From: Saprospirales bacterium
Lineage (GTDB): Bacteria > Bacteroidota > Bacteroidia > Chitinophagales > JADIYW01
Length of the DNA stretch: 64,000 nt
Reading direction: 5' to 3'
Assembly: GCA_016711605.1 (NCBI GenBank)
Contig: JADJSS010000011.1
Span: forward strand, 124,001 to 188,000
Shown here: positions 47,703 to 56,538 of the stretch, in pieces
Layout: each line of letters opens with the position of its first letter
How positions within the stretch are numbered: the stretch's first letter is position 1
The notes under the pieces: model-generated
Database searches by the model: none
What the model saw: only the letters and a program-made list of their open reading frames with translations
Told to the model about the DNA's origin: nothing
Translations under genes and position numbers: made by a program

Positions 47703-48236
47703 TTATTCATGAACAAAAATCACTTCATTTTCTTCATCGTTATTTTTTGCCCAATTTACTTCAACATTAATATTTTCAATCGTATCAATGGATTTTCCAA
47801 TAAAATCTGGTTGAATCGGCAATTCTCTGTTAAACCGTCTATCAATTAAAACTAACAATTCGATGCGCGTTGGTCTGCCAAAAGATAATAATGCATCCAT
47901 AGCAGCACGAATCGTTCTACCTGTATACAACACATCATCAATTAACAATACATTTTTATTTTCTATTGGAAAATCAATTTCAGTAGCTTTTGCATTGAGC
48001 GATTTGCCACGTCTAAAATCATCGCGATGAAAAGTAGTATCTATTTTGCCAAAAAATATCTTTTGGTTGGTTAGTTGTTCAATTTTTGCATGAATTTTTT
48101 CAGCCAATAAACTACCTCTTGGCTGTACACCAACAATAACTGTATTTGTAAAATCAAAAGATTCGATAACTTCTCTACTCAAACGCTCGATGGTGAGTTG
48201 AATTTGTTTGCCGTTTAAAAATTGGTTGTCCGACAT
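47703..48236 (-). CDS. pyrR: PyrR: pyrimidine regulator / uracil phosphoribosyltransferase
   Basis: Chosen start 48236 (MSDNQFLNGKQIQLTIERL), because earlier codons (to 48332) encode an unlikely hydrophobic extension. The 177-residue protein has the PRPP-binding motif NVLLIDDVLYTGRTIRAAMDALL and the family strand VGVQPRGSLLAEKIHAKI. It makes UMP from uracil and PRPP and, in some bacteria, controls pyr mRNA by antitermination. In Bacteroidota such RNA control is not established. The pyrB gene follows, so it is at least part of the pyr operon. Confidence 0.93.
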   Translation of the reverse strand: MSDNQFLNGKQIQLTIERLSREVIESFDFTNTVIVGVQPRGSLLAEKIHAKIEQLTNQKIFFGKIDTTFHRDDFRRGKSLNAKATEIDFPIENKNVLLIDDVLYTGRTIRAAMDALLSFGRPTRIELLVLIDRRFNRELPIQPDFIGKSIDTIENINVEVNWAKNNDEENEVIFVHE

Positions 48237-48241
48237 TGTTA

Positions 48242-48269
48242 CAAAAATAAACAAAATTAGTGATACAAA
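48242..48269 (-). promoter_or_regulatory. Possible promoter of pyrR-pyrB
   Basis: On the minus strand TATTTTTG (48242-48249) and TAATTTTG (48252-48259) both fit TAnnTTTG, and TTTG lies upstream at 48266-48269. The first box would place the transcript start almost at the ATG. Confidence 0.4.
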
Positions 48270-48339
48270 AAATCTAAGTTGATTTTTAAATGTTTCTATG
48301 TAAGAAAATCGTAAATTGCAGACATAAAACAAAGTAAAA

Positions 48340-48795
48340 ATGGATATTTATGTTGGTGGCTTGCCGTTTAAAATGACGGAAAAAGAATTGCGTTCAATGT
48401 TTGAAAATTATGGTGAAGTAGAATCAGCAAAAATTATAATTGATAAAATTACCAGACAAAATAAAGGGTTTGGTTTTGTTACGATGCCAAATAATACGGA
48501 AGCTAGTTTAGCGATAAAAAGTTTAAATAATTTTAAAATTGGCGAACGAACTATTTCCGTTACAAAATCAGAACCAAAAGCTGAATCTGGAAAAAAACGT
48601 TCTTTTGGAAAAGGATTCAAAGGAGGAAATTATGCTGGAAAAAGCAGTTCAGATACAAAATTCGGATTTAGATCTGAGTCCAAGTCTGAATCCAAATCAA
48701 ATTTTAGAGTTGATAGAAATAAAACTGCCAATTACAGAAACGACAGAAATAATAAAAAAAAAAAAAACAGAATTTTAAATGCAAAATTATTATAA
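48340..48795 (+). CDS. RRM-domain RNA-binding protein
   Basis: Single-RRM RNA-binding protein like the Bacteroidota RbpB group. The 151-residue form has RNP-2 IYVGGL (3-8) and RNP-1 KGFGFVTM (42-49), then a Lys/Arg/Gly/Ser-rich unstructured tail. The tail's last 15 residues depend on the length of an A-run at about 48755-48768. One base less would end it in KKKTEF with a stop at 48776-48778, directly before the ATG of the next gene; the annotated end overlaps that gene instead. I consider the shorter end more natural. Confidence 0.88.
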   Translation: MDIYVGGLPFKMTEKELRSMFENYGEVESAKIIIDKITRQNKGFGFVTMPNNTEASLAIKSLNNFKIGERTISVTKSEPKAESGKKRSFGKGFKGGNYAGKSSSDTKFGFRSESKSESKSNFRVDRNKTANYRNDRNNKKKKNRILNAKLL

Positions 48796-49819
48796 AATAC
48801 TGATTGTTATTTTTGTTTGCATGTTGTTAACAAAAGAAAGTTCAGCATCTGATAATTTCACCAAACAAATAGATTCATTAATTAAAATAAATTCGATTCG
48901 TCCATTTAATGGTATTATACTAATTACGCAAAACGAAAATCCAGTTTATTCAAAAATGGTTGGTTATGCCAATTTTGACAAACAAACACTATTTACGTTA
49001 GATAGCAAATTTGTAATTGGATCTATTAGCAAACAAATTACAGCAGTATTAGTATTACAAGAATTAGACAAACTGCATCTCGATTTAAACGAACCAATTA
49101 GTATTTATTTGCCAAAATTAGAACAATCCTGGAAAGACTCTATAACCATAAAACAATTATTAAACCATACGTCTGGTGTAGTTAGAGAAGATTTACCATT
49201 GGCATTTACACCAGGTTCTCAATTTTTATATTCTGGATATGGTTATGAGTTATTGAGTAAAATAATTGAAAAAACACCTGGAAAATCATATGCAAAACTT
49301 TGCAATGAATTATTCAAAAAATGCAAGATGACGAATTCATCTTATCCAACAAAATCAATAAAGAAAACCATAGTTACTGGTTATGCGAAATCAACAGATT
49401 CTACATTACATACAGAACGTGAAACATTTAAAAATAATTTTGCAGCTGCAGGTTTATTAATTTCAACTCCAAATGATTTAATAAAATGGAATGATTTTTT
49501 ACATCACGGAAAATTATTTTCTGACAGTATTTATCAATTGATGATGACTGAAACTTCGTTGAGAAAACATCCAATTTGGGGCAACGTTGGTTACGGTTAC
49601 GGAATTCAAATTACACATGATGACAGTATTATTGAATTTGGTCACAGCGGTTATGTGCCTGGCTTTGCTTCGATGAATTTCTATTATCCAACGACAAAAA
49701 CGAGTTTAATTATTTTAGAAAATATTGATTGGAAAGATTATGACTTTAAGCAAACTTTCTATTTCGAAGAATTAATCCGAAATATTGTTCGACAAAGTGA
49801 TTTAGTGAAGAAAAATTAG
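48779..49819 (+). CDS. Class C beta-lactamase-fold serine hydrolase
   Basis: Secreted serine hydrolase with the beta-lactamase/D-Ala-D-Ala-carboxypeptidase fold. The 346-residue protein has a signal peptide (1-24), the catalytic SxxK as SISK (Ser82, Lys85), the YxN-type motif YSG (Tyr151) and the third motif HSG (289-291). The natural substrate is likely a peptide or ester, not an antibiotic. This copy is intact. A second, broken copy of its 3' half lies at 50751-51314. A hairpin terminator follows. Confidence 0.85.
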   Translation: MQNYYKILIVIFVCMLLTKESSASDNFTKQIDSLIKINSIRPFNGIILITQNENPVYSKMVGYANFDKQTLFTLDSKFVIGSISKQITAVLVLQELDKLHLDLNEPISIYLPKLEQSWKDSITIKQLLNHTSGVVREDLPLAFTPGSQFLYSGYGYELLSKIIEKTPGKSYAKLCNELFKKCKMTNSSYPTKSIKKTIVTGYAKSTDSTLHTERETFKNNFAAAGLLISTPNDLIKWNDFLHHGKLFSDSIYQLMMTETSLRKHPIWGNVGYGYGIQITHDDSIIEFGHSGYVPGFASMNFYYPTTKTSLIILENIDWKDYDFKQTFYFEELIRNIVRQSDLVKKN

Positions 49820-49846
49820 AAGGTCATTAAATAATATCCTAAATAA

Positions 49847-49877
49847 AAAAAAGAGTTTCATAATGAAACTCTTTTTT
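49847..49877. terminator. Bidirectional terminator after the serine hydrolase
   Basis: Arms AAAAAAGAGTTTCA (49847-49860) and TGAAACTCTTTTTT (49864-49877), three-base loop. Its copy at about 51345-51366 is damaged in the T-run. It serves both the hydrolase and the minus-strand tRNA. Confidence 0.85.
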
Positions 49878-49883
49878 ACTGTG

Positions 49884-49930
49884 TGACCGCGGCACGAATC
49901 GAACGTGCGACCGACTGCTTAGAAGGCAGT
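49884..49930 (-). pseudogene. tRNA-Arg fragment (3' half, from the anticodon arm)
   Basis: 47 bases identical to the intact tRNA-Arg(TCT) at 51377-51449 from its 3' end up to the anticodon stem, except for the first bases outside. The 5' half is replaced by unrelated sequence after GGCAGT. It cannot fold as a tRNA. Confidence 0.93.
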
Positions 49931-50083
49931 GAATTTGTACTATTTCTCTACAATCTTATTATCTTTGAACTGGTTGATTATCAATAGAATTTGATGTAAT
50001 ATGGAATGGTATATATTCGCATATATAATTAGATTTACTTGAGAAATACTTGAAAAATTTCTGAACCTTTAAAACTTAATATT

Positions 50084-50750
50084 ATGAATACTACCATTGT
50101 TTTTACCTTAGATTGTTCGAAAGATAGCAAAACCTGATGGGACATAACCTATTTCAATCAGGATAATGGCAACGTATTAGAACCTCACAATTGTCCACGA
50201 AATTGTATCTCAAAAAAAGATTGAATGAAAAAGAGCGAAAAATCAAACCTTCATACAACGGCACAGAATCGGTTGCTAGGTCTAAAAACTATCTTCAAAA
50301 GAAGAAAAGTGAAGCAATGGACATTCTCACCAAACTAGATGAAACGAAGAACTAGCATCACTTACACCTGTCCAACTCAAAGAAACTTATCCAAAACAAG
50401 CCTGAAATGGTTCTTTCTTCAAATACACGGAAAAGGTTATGAAACCCCAAAAGAAGAAAATAGATTGGCAATGCCGGATTTATAAATCTGTACTGGAGTG
50501 TGTTGAAATTGTATTGTAAGGATAAAGATTTACAGTTTAATGAATTAAACTATGCTTTTCACAAAAGTTTGAAACTTCCCATTTAAGTAAAAGGAAATAC
50601 CTATAACAGCCTATCTGTATATTTTAGGACTATTCAAATTATTTATAATAAAGCTATAAAAGATGATGTTGTTAGTAAAGATTCCTACCCTTTGAGAATT
50701 ATTCAATCAAAAATAACAAGACACGTAAACGAGCAATCAATTTAGAAGCC
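50084..50750 (+). pseudogene. Dead tyrosine recombinase (N-terminal and SAM-like part only)
   Basis: A degraded phage-type integrase. From MNTTIVFTLD it has an arm-type N-terminus, then INEKERKIKPSY-like helices, then the SAM-like core-binding segment YFRTIQIIYNKAIKDDVV, SKDSYPF and TRKRAINLEAIE, which is the Bacteroidota tyrosine-recombinase type. Several stops and frameshifts interrupt it. The catalytic domain with the RHRY residues is missing: the reading ends at the junction with the duplicated hydrolase DNA at 50751. Sequence between 49931 and 50083 holds nothing else readable. Confidence 0.75.
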
Positions 50751-51314
50751 ATTGAGTAAAATAATTGAAAAAACATCTGGAAAATCATATGCAAAAATTT
50801 GCAATGAATTATTTAAAAAGTGCAAGATGACGAATTCATCTTATCCAACAAAATCAGTAAAGAAAACCATAGTTACTGGTTATGCGAAAATCAACAGATT
50901 CTACATTACATACAGAACGTGAAACATTTAAAAAATAATTTTGTGCTGCAGGTTTATTAATTTCAACTCCAAATGATTTAATAAATGGAATGATTTTTAC
51001 ATCACGGAAAATTATTTTCTGACAGTATTTATCAATTGATGATGACTGAAACTTCGTTGAGAAAACATCCAATTTGGGGCAACGTTGGTTACGGTTATGG
51101 AATTCAAATTACACATGATGACAGTATTATTGAATTTGGTACAGCGGTTATGTGCCTGGCTTTGCTTCGATGAATTTCTATTATCCAACGACAAAAACGA
51201 GTTTATTATTTTAGAAAATATTGATTGGAAAGATTATGACTTTAAGCAAACTTTCTATTTCGAAGAATTAATCCGAAATATTGTTCGACAAAGTGATTTA
51301 GTGAAGAAAATTAG
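50751..51314 (+). pseudogene. Second, broken 3' half of the serine hydrolase gene
   Basis: Copy of codons about 159-346 of the 48779 gene. At least five indels break the frame: near 50886 an extra A, near 50938 an extra A, near 50985 a lost A, near 50996 a lost T, near 51140 a lost C and near 51207 a lost A, relative to the intact gene. It begins with no start codon at the junction with the integrase remnant, so it is certainly non-functional. Confidence 0.9.
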
Positions 51315-51423
51315 AAGGTCATTAAATAATATCCTAAAAAAAAAAAAAGTTTCATAATGAAACTCTTATTTTACTGTGACCGCGGCACGAATCGAACGTG
51401 CGACCGACTGCTTAGAAGGCAGT
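50751..51423. repeat. Direct repeat, right copy
   Basis: Counterpart of 49252-49930. Its right edge continues into the real 5' half of the tRNA (51424-51449), so the right copy carries the intact tRNA-Arg. Confidence 0.95.
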
Positions 51424-51449
51424 TGCTCTATCCCCTGAGCTACGCGGCC
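51377..51449 (-). tRNA. tRNA-Arg (anticodon TCT)
   Basis: 73 bases. The acceptor stem GGCCGCG pairs with CGCGGTC (one G-T pair). The anticodon arm ACTGC-CTTCTAA-GCAGT carries TCT, and the T-arm GCACG-TTCGATT-CGTGC is standard. CCA is not encoded. Its 3' half is duplicated at 49884-49930. Confidence 0.96.
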
Positions 51450-51557
51450 AAATACTTAAATTGCAAATAAATATGTGGAAATTTGCAAACTTTCTGTCAA
51501 TTGGAGTGCAAAGATATTCTTAAATTGCTTAATTTCCCAAAAAAATAGATAAATTTT

Positions 51558-52237
51558 ATGTCAACAAACAATGTTAAGATAGAAGATTCGTGGATGTCGG
51601 TTTTGAAGGATGAATTTGAAAAGCCATATTTTAAAGAATTAAAGCAATTTTTATTAACTGAGAAAAATGCCGGAAAAATAATTTATCCACCTGGTTCATT
51701 GATATTTAATGCATTCAATTCCACTCCTTTTGACAAGGTGCGCGTGGTGATTCTTGGTCAAGATCCGTATCACGGCGAAAATCAAGCGCATGGTTTATGC
51801 TTTTCGATCCAACATGGTGTGAAGCCACCACCGAGTTTAGTAAATATTTATAAAGAACTAAAAAGTGATGTAAATTTTGAAATTCCATCACATGGAAATT
51901 TGCAAAAATGGACAACACAAGGCGTATTCTTATTAAATGCTATTTTATCTGTTGAAGCCAACCAACCTGCATCTCATCAAAAAAGTGGCTGGCAAGAATT
52001 TACGAATGCAGTAATTGAAAAGTTATCTAAAGAAAAACAAGGATTAATCTTTTTACTTTGGGGCAACTTTGCACAACAAAAGCTGTTTTAATTGATGAAA
52101 CCAAACACACCATTTTAAAAGCAGCGCATCCATCACCGTTTTCTGCGTATAATGGTTTTTTTGGTTGCAAACATTTTTCTAAAACAAATGAAATTTTGAA
52201 AACCAAAGGCGAAGAAGAGATAGACTGGCAGGTTTGA
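51558..52237 (+). CDS. ung: Uracil-DNA glycosylase, family 1 (one frameshift)
   Basis: Removes uracil from DNA. About 226 residues when joined. The first 177 residues (to 52091) carry the catalytic water-activating GQDPYHG (67-73, Asp69) and GVFLLNAILSVE. After LLWGNFAQQK a stop appears, but adding one A in the run near 52078 restores AVLIDETKHTILKAAHPSPFSAYNGFFGC, which includes the essential HPSPxS loop with its catalytic His, through to the stop at 52237. A sequencing error or a very recent mutation is likely. Start is the ATG 51558. Confidence 0.88.
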
Positions 52238-52310
52238 AATAGAACTAAGATTTAATAGACTTTTATGATTTACTTAGTTCAGTTCATCAATTGATAATTT
52301 TAGTTCACTG

Positions 52311-52338
52311 TTGTTTTTCCTAATAATGCTTAACTTTG
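52311..52338 (+). promoter_or_regulatory. Bacteroidota promoter of the DUF423 gene
   Basis: TTG at 52311-52313 and TAACTTTG at 52331-52338 (exact TAnnTTTG), 17 bases apart. The -7 box ends 13 bases before the ATG at 52352. Confidence 0.6.
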
Positions 52339-52351
52339 CAAAAATATTTTT

Positions 52352-52741
52352 ATGCAAAAGACATTCGGAATTATTGCATCTGTTTATGGTATGTTAGCTG
52401 TAGTTTTGGGTGCGTTTGGCGCGCATGCATTAAAAACAAAACTCGATGCCTATCATCACACCATTTATGAGAAAGCTGTAAGTTATCAATTTTATCATGT
52501 CATTGCATTATTTGCTGTAGTATTTTTAGCTGCTAAACTAGAAACTAAATCAGTAAGCTTGGCTGGATATTTTTTCAGTGCAGGCATTTTGTTTTTTTCT
52601 GGTTCCTTATATTTATTAGCAACGTCTGAAATATTAGGTATTCAATCCTTAACATCTATACTTGGACCAATTACGCCAATAGGTGGTTTGTGTTTTATTA
52701 TCGGTTGGATATTATTTCTAATTTCTTTTACAAAATTGTAA
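52352..52741 (+). CDS. DUF423 (YgdD-type) membrane protein
   Basis: 129 residues with four hydrophobic helices. The first carries the family mark GAFGAHALK (about 21-29), followed by YEKAVSYQFYHVIALF and the C-terminal helix with GGLCFIIGWILFLI. Conserved and widespread in bacteria, but its function is not known. A strong -33/-7 pair precedes it. Confidence 0.9.
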   Translation: MQKTFGIIASVYGMLAVVLGAFGAHALKTKLDAYHHTIYEKAVSYQFYHVIALFAVVFLAAKLETKSVSLAGYFFSAGILFFSGSLYLLATSEILGIQSLTSILGPITPIGGLCFIIGWILFLISFTKL

Positions 52742-52796
52742 TACTTGAAACTAAATTTCTACAAATAACGTTTAAACGCGTACACACACATTTTTT

Positions 52797-55325
52797 ATGA
52801 AAAATCTATTTACTTATTTTTTAATATTTATTATTTATACTTTAAATGCGCAACCACCACAAGGTTTCAGTGGTCCACCACCAGCAATTGGAAGAATAAC
52901 AGGAAAGATTTTAGATGCTGCAAAAAATACACCTTTAGAATACTCATCTATTACCATTCAAAATTTAAGAGATTCAACAAAAATATTTGGTGCTTTAGTC
53001 GATGAAAAAGGTTTTTTTGAAATAACATCGATTCCATTAGGTGCCTATAAATTAACGGTTTCTTTTGTTGGATATTCTGATTTTGTAAATGAAAAAGTGT
53101 TAGTGGTTCCACCAGATAAATTAGATGTAAATATTGGAACTATAAAAGTAGCAGAAGATTCTAAAGTTTTAAGTGAAGTTCAAATTTCTGGCGAAAAAGC
53201 AATGATGACGGTGAACGCAGAAAAGAAAGTTTTCAATATCGAAAAGAATACCATGGCTGCTGGTGGCTCTGCAATAGATGCATTAAAACAAGTACCTGTG
53301 GTGAATGTTGATCAGGATGGAAATTTAGAAATGCGTGGTTCCGGAAATATCAAAATATTTATTAATGGCAGACCTTCTGGAATTACTGCAAATAATACAA
53401 AAGCAATTTTGGATGCCATTCCATCTTCGCAAATTGAAAGCATTGAAGTCATCAATAATCCATCAGCAAAATATGATGCTGAAGGTGAAGTTGGTATCAT
53501 CAATATCGTTTTAAAGAAAAACACGAAAGTTGGTTTAAATGGCAATGTAACCGTTGGTTACGGCACCAAATATGACGCAAATACTGGTGTTTCCATCAAT
53601 TTTAGAAAAAAAAATATAAGCTTTTCTACTTCTTATAATTTCAGGTTTACAGAATCTTATTTCAAAGGAAATAGTTCGCGCTATAATTATTTTCCAAATC
53701 AACAACCGTTTTACTTAAATACCAATGATTATGGAACTTTCAAGAATTTTGCCAACACGATTAACACAAATTTAGATGTAAATATTAAAGAAAAAAGTTC
53801 GATGAATTTTAGTGTTTTGTTTAGCGAATCAACTGGAAAAAACAAATCGAAAAACAACACTGATTTTTTAGATTCATTTGCAACCTACTTAAGTTCGTAC
53901 AACAGATATAGCGACACTAGAAGTCAAAATTATAGCGCTGAAGTAAATTCATCGTATCGACGATTTTTCAAAGACAACTCTAATGATTTGGTGTTGTCTG
54001 GAAATTATTCATACTCTTATGACAACTCAAAACCAACCTACACACAAAAAAATGTCGATATAAATGATGTTGAAAATTCTATCGTTTCTTTATTACAAAA
54101 CAATATTTCAAAAAGCGTTTTGCATTCAACATTTGCGCAAGCTGATTATGTGCAACCAATCAATAAAATAAAGTCGAAAATTGAAATTGGTTATCGTTTC
54201 AATTATCGCGATTATGAAAATGAATTGTATGCAGATTCAATTAACACAGCACAACAAGTTATTTTTGACAGTTCTATTTCCAATAAATACAAATACAAAG
54301 AAATGATCAATGCTGGTTATTTTATTTTTGGTGGTACTATAAAAAAGATTGCGAATTATAAACTTGGTGTACGTTTAGAAAATACTAATATTTCTATTTT
54401 TCAACAAGTTGGAAATCAAACTAACAAGCAAAAATATTTCGATTATTTTCCATCAGCATCGTTATCTTTTAATTTAAAGAAAAACCAATCGTTGAGTGTT
54501 TCTTATAGCAAACGAATCAATCGTCCGCGACCAGAACAATTAAATCCATTTGGAAATTACAGTGATCCATATAATATTTTAACTGGAAATCCGAACATGA
54601 AACCTGCATACACGCATGCACTTGAGTTGACACATGTAAAAACGTTTATCTTAAAACCAGCTAAAAAAGATTCTACTTTTCAACGTAGTATTTTCTTCAG
54701 CACAACCGTTTATTATCGCTATTCATACAATGTTTTCACGCGTTTCAGAACAGTTGATTCACTGGGTCGCTCTATTGTAAACTTCGATAATTTAAATAAC
54801 GGAACCAATATTGGCGTTGAATTTACCAATAAAACAACGTTGTTCAGATGGTGGAATTTTATTTTATCTGCCAATTTATTTCAAAATAAAATTAACGGAA
54901 ACATTCCAAATGGTGAAGCAGATGCAAGCACGAATAGCTTTCAATATAACTTACGCATGATGAATAATTTCACTATTACACCAAAAGCATCGCTGCAATT
55001 TATGGTGATGTATAGAAGTAAAATTAAATTTTTACAAGGTGAAATTACACCAATGGTATTTGCTAATTTAGGTTTTAGATATGACTTTTTGAAAGACAAT
55101 AAAGCAAGTATTACGTTGAATGTAAGTGATGTTTTTCACACACAATATTTTGGTGTATCATCGAAAGGAACTTATTTTAATGGCAATGTAAAACGTTTTT
55201 GGGAAAGTACGGTTGGCAATATTGTGTTTACTTATAAATTCGGAAAATCAGAAAATAAAACACAAATGCTTAAGCAAAAGAAATCAAACTTTGAAGATGC
55301 TGGTGGCGTTGATGGTGGTGGTTAG
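52797..55325 (+). CDS. TonB-dependent-receptor-like outer-membrane protein with CarboxypepD_reg domain
   Basis: 842 residues. Signal peptide 1-19, then a carboxypeptidase-regulatory-like beta domain (RITGKILDAAKNTPLEYSSITIQN, FFEITSIPLGAYKLTVSFVGY, about 31-110), then a plug domain (about 140-235, GNIKIFINGRPSG, IESIEVINNPSAKYDAEGEVGIINIVLKK), then a 22-strand-type barrel to about 820. The end is an odd Gly/Asp tail DAGGVDGGG. No TonB-box is obvious and no SusD partner lies nearby, so it is more like the OMP_b-brl_3 group than a sugar-uptake SusC. Substrate unknown. Confidence 0.87.
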   Translation: MKNLFTYFLIFIIYTLNAQPPQGFSGPPPAIGRITGKILDAAKNTPLEYSSITIQNLRDSTKIFGALVDEKGFFEITSIPLGAYKLTVSFVGYSDFVNEKVLVVPPDKLDVNIGTIKVAEDSKVLSEVQISGEKAMMTVNAEKKVFNIEKNTMAAGGSAIDALKQVPVVNVDQDGNLEMRGSGNIKIFINGRPSGITANNTKAILDAIPSSQIESIEVINNPSAKYDAEGEVGIINIVLKKNTKVGLNGNVTVGYGTKYDANTGVSINFRKKNISFSTSYNFRFTESYFKGNSSRYNYFPNQQPFYLNTNDYGTFKNFANTINTNLDVNIKEKSSMNFSVLFSESTGKNKSKNNTDFLDSFATYLSSYNRYSDTRSQNYSAEVNSSYRRFFKDNSNDLVLSGNYSYSYDNSKPTYTQKNVDINDVENSIVSLLQNNISKSVLHSTFAQADYVQPINKIKSKIEIGYRFNYRDYENELYADSINTAQQVIFDSSISNKYKYKEMINAGYFIFGGTIKKIANYKLGVRLENTNISIFQQVGNQTNKQKYFDYFPSASLSFNLKKNQSLSVSYSKRINRPRPEQLNPFGNYSDPYNILTGNPNMKPAYTHALELTHVKTFILKPAKKDSTFQRSIFFSTTVYYRYSYNVFTRFRTVDSLGRSIVNFDNLNNGTNIGVEFTNKTTLFRWWNFILSANLFQNKINGNIPNGEADASTNSFQYNLRMMNNFTITPKASLQFMVMYRSKIKFLQGEITPMVFANLGFRYDFLKDNKASITLNVSDVFHTQYFGVSSKGTYFNGNVKRFWESTVGNIVFTYKFGKSENKTQMLKQKKSNFEDAGGVDGGG

Positions 55326-55418
55326 AAGTTGTGATTAATTTGTTATTAGCTATAAGTAATATGTTAGCATTTTTGATTCGCATTTAGAATCTTAGATTTA
55401 AAGTTTAGGATTTTATTT

Positions 55419-56516
55419 CTACTTACCAAACTTCAGACGTTGAAGCAACTGGTAAAAGTCGTTGTCTTTTTTATATTTTGAGAAATACGGATCGGTATTC
55501 ATGTAGCCAAAATATTTGTAATTTTTCACAAAGAACTTAAATTTGGCAGCTTCTTCTAAATTTTCAAACATCTTTTTTTCATTATCTTCAGCTGCATACG
55601 TACGTGCGATTTCATAATATGCTCTACCTTTTGATTCATCGCTAATCATCATCGTTTGGTAGAAATCTTTGCGCGCACCTTTAAAATCAAGCATTTCTAG
55701 CTTACAAATTCCTCTTTCTATATAATAATTAGGATTGTAATTTATTAAGTCAATAGCATTGTTATAAAACTGAATAGCAACCGTATAATTTTTTTGTTTA
55801 AACAATGTTTTAGCTAAATAAAAATGTGCTTTATCATCTTTCGGATCCATTTGAGTTGCTTTCAATAAATCTCTATAGGCAACATCTAAGCTATCCATCA
55901 GCATTTTCACAATTCCTCTGTTTCTGTAAGCCAATTCAAAATTTGGATTAATGGCAATAGCACGATTGAAATCTTTTTCAGCTAATGTTAAATCAATCAA
56001 AGAAGCAGCTGCAACATTTTGGTTGCTATATCTGCATGCACCACGATTGTTAATTGCTAAGTAAAAGTTAGAATCAATTTTTATAGCTTTGTTAAAATCT
56101 TTTACTGCTTGATCATAATTATCATTATAAAAGTAACACATACCACGCATGTTATAATATTCTCTTGATGTATTGTTTCCTGCAATAATGCTGTTAAAAT
56201 ATCGAACCGCAGTTGTATAATCTTTTTTCTCATAGCACATTATTCCTAATGTTTCTAAAGCTGGAACATAGTTTGGATTAATTTTTAAAACCTCATTAAA
56301 TTTAATTTCAGCAATTTCAAATTGTTTGTCTTTGTAAAAAGCAAAAGCACGCCAATACAATGCGTCAACATCTTTTGGATTATCGCTAATGTAATTATTT
56401 AATGTAGAAATAGCTGCTTTGTATGATTTCTGAGAAATCTGTTGTTTCGCAAATTCTATCTGTGGTTTAACTGCAGCGTATGATATAGCAAGGTTTAAAA
56501 TAAATACAAAAACCAA
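55419..56516 (-). CDS. Secreted TPR-repeat protein
   Basis: 365 residues with a short signal-like N-terminus (MVFVFILNLAISYA) and about eight tetratricopeptide repeats from residue 20 onward (SYKAAISTLNNYISDNPKDVDALYWRAFAFYKDKQFEIAEIKFNEVLKINPNYVP and so on, in phase). A scaffold or assembly factor in the periplasm is probable. It is downstream of the alpha-galactosidase on the same strand, but no functional link is evident. Confidence 0.85.
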   Translation of the reverse strand: MVFVFILNLAISYAAVKPQIEFAKQQISQKSYKAAISTLNNYISDNPKDVDALYWRAFAFYKDKQFEIAEIKFNEVLKINPNYVPALETLGIMCYEKKDYTTAVRYFNSIIAGNNTSREYYNMRGMCYFYNDNYDQAVKDFNKAIKIDSNFYLAINNRGACRYSNQNVAAASLIDLTLAEKDFNRAIAINPNFELAYRNRGIVKMLMDSLDVAYRDLLKATQMDPKDDKAHFYLAKTLFKQKNYTVAIQFYNNAIDLINYNPNYYIERGICKLEMLDFKGARKDFYQTMMISDESKGRAYYEIARTYAAEDNEKKMFENLEEAAKFKFFVKNYKYFGYMNTDPYFSKYKKDNDFYQLLQRLKFGK

Positions 56517-56538
56517 ACTAATTCTGATAAAATATGGA

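Larger units (their letters stand above)
49252..49930. repeat. Direct repeat, left copy (serine hydrolase 3' half plus tRNA-Arg 3' half)
   Basis: Aligns with 50751-51423 at a spacing of about 1.5 kb, nearly identical except for scattered substitutions and small indels. It starts at ATTGAGTAAAATAATTG and ends at AGAAGGCAGT inside the anticodon stem of the tRNA. Confidence 0.95.

Noticed and set aside
49884..49930. A second functional tRNA gene
   Set aside because: Only the 3' half is present. The acceptor 5' strand and D-arm are replaced by unrelated sequence.
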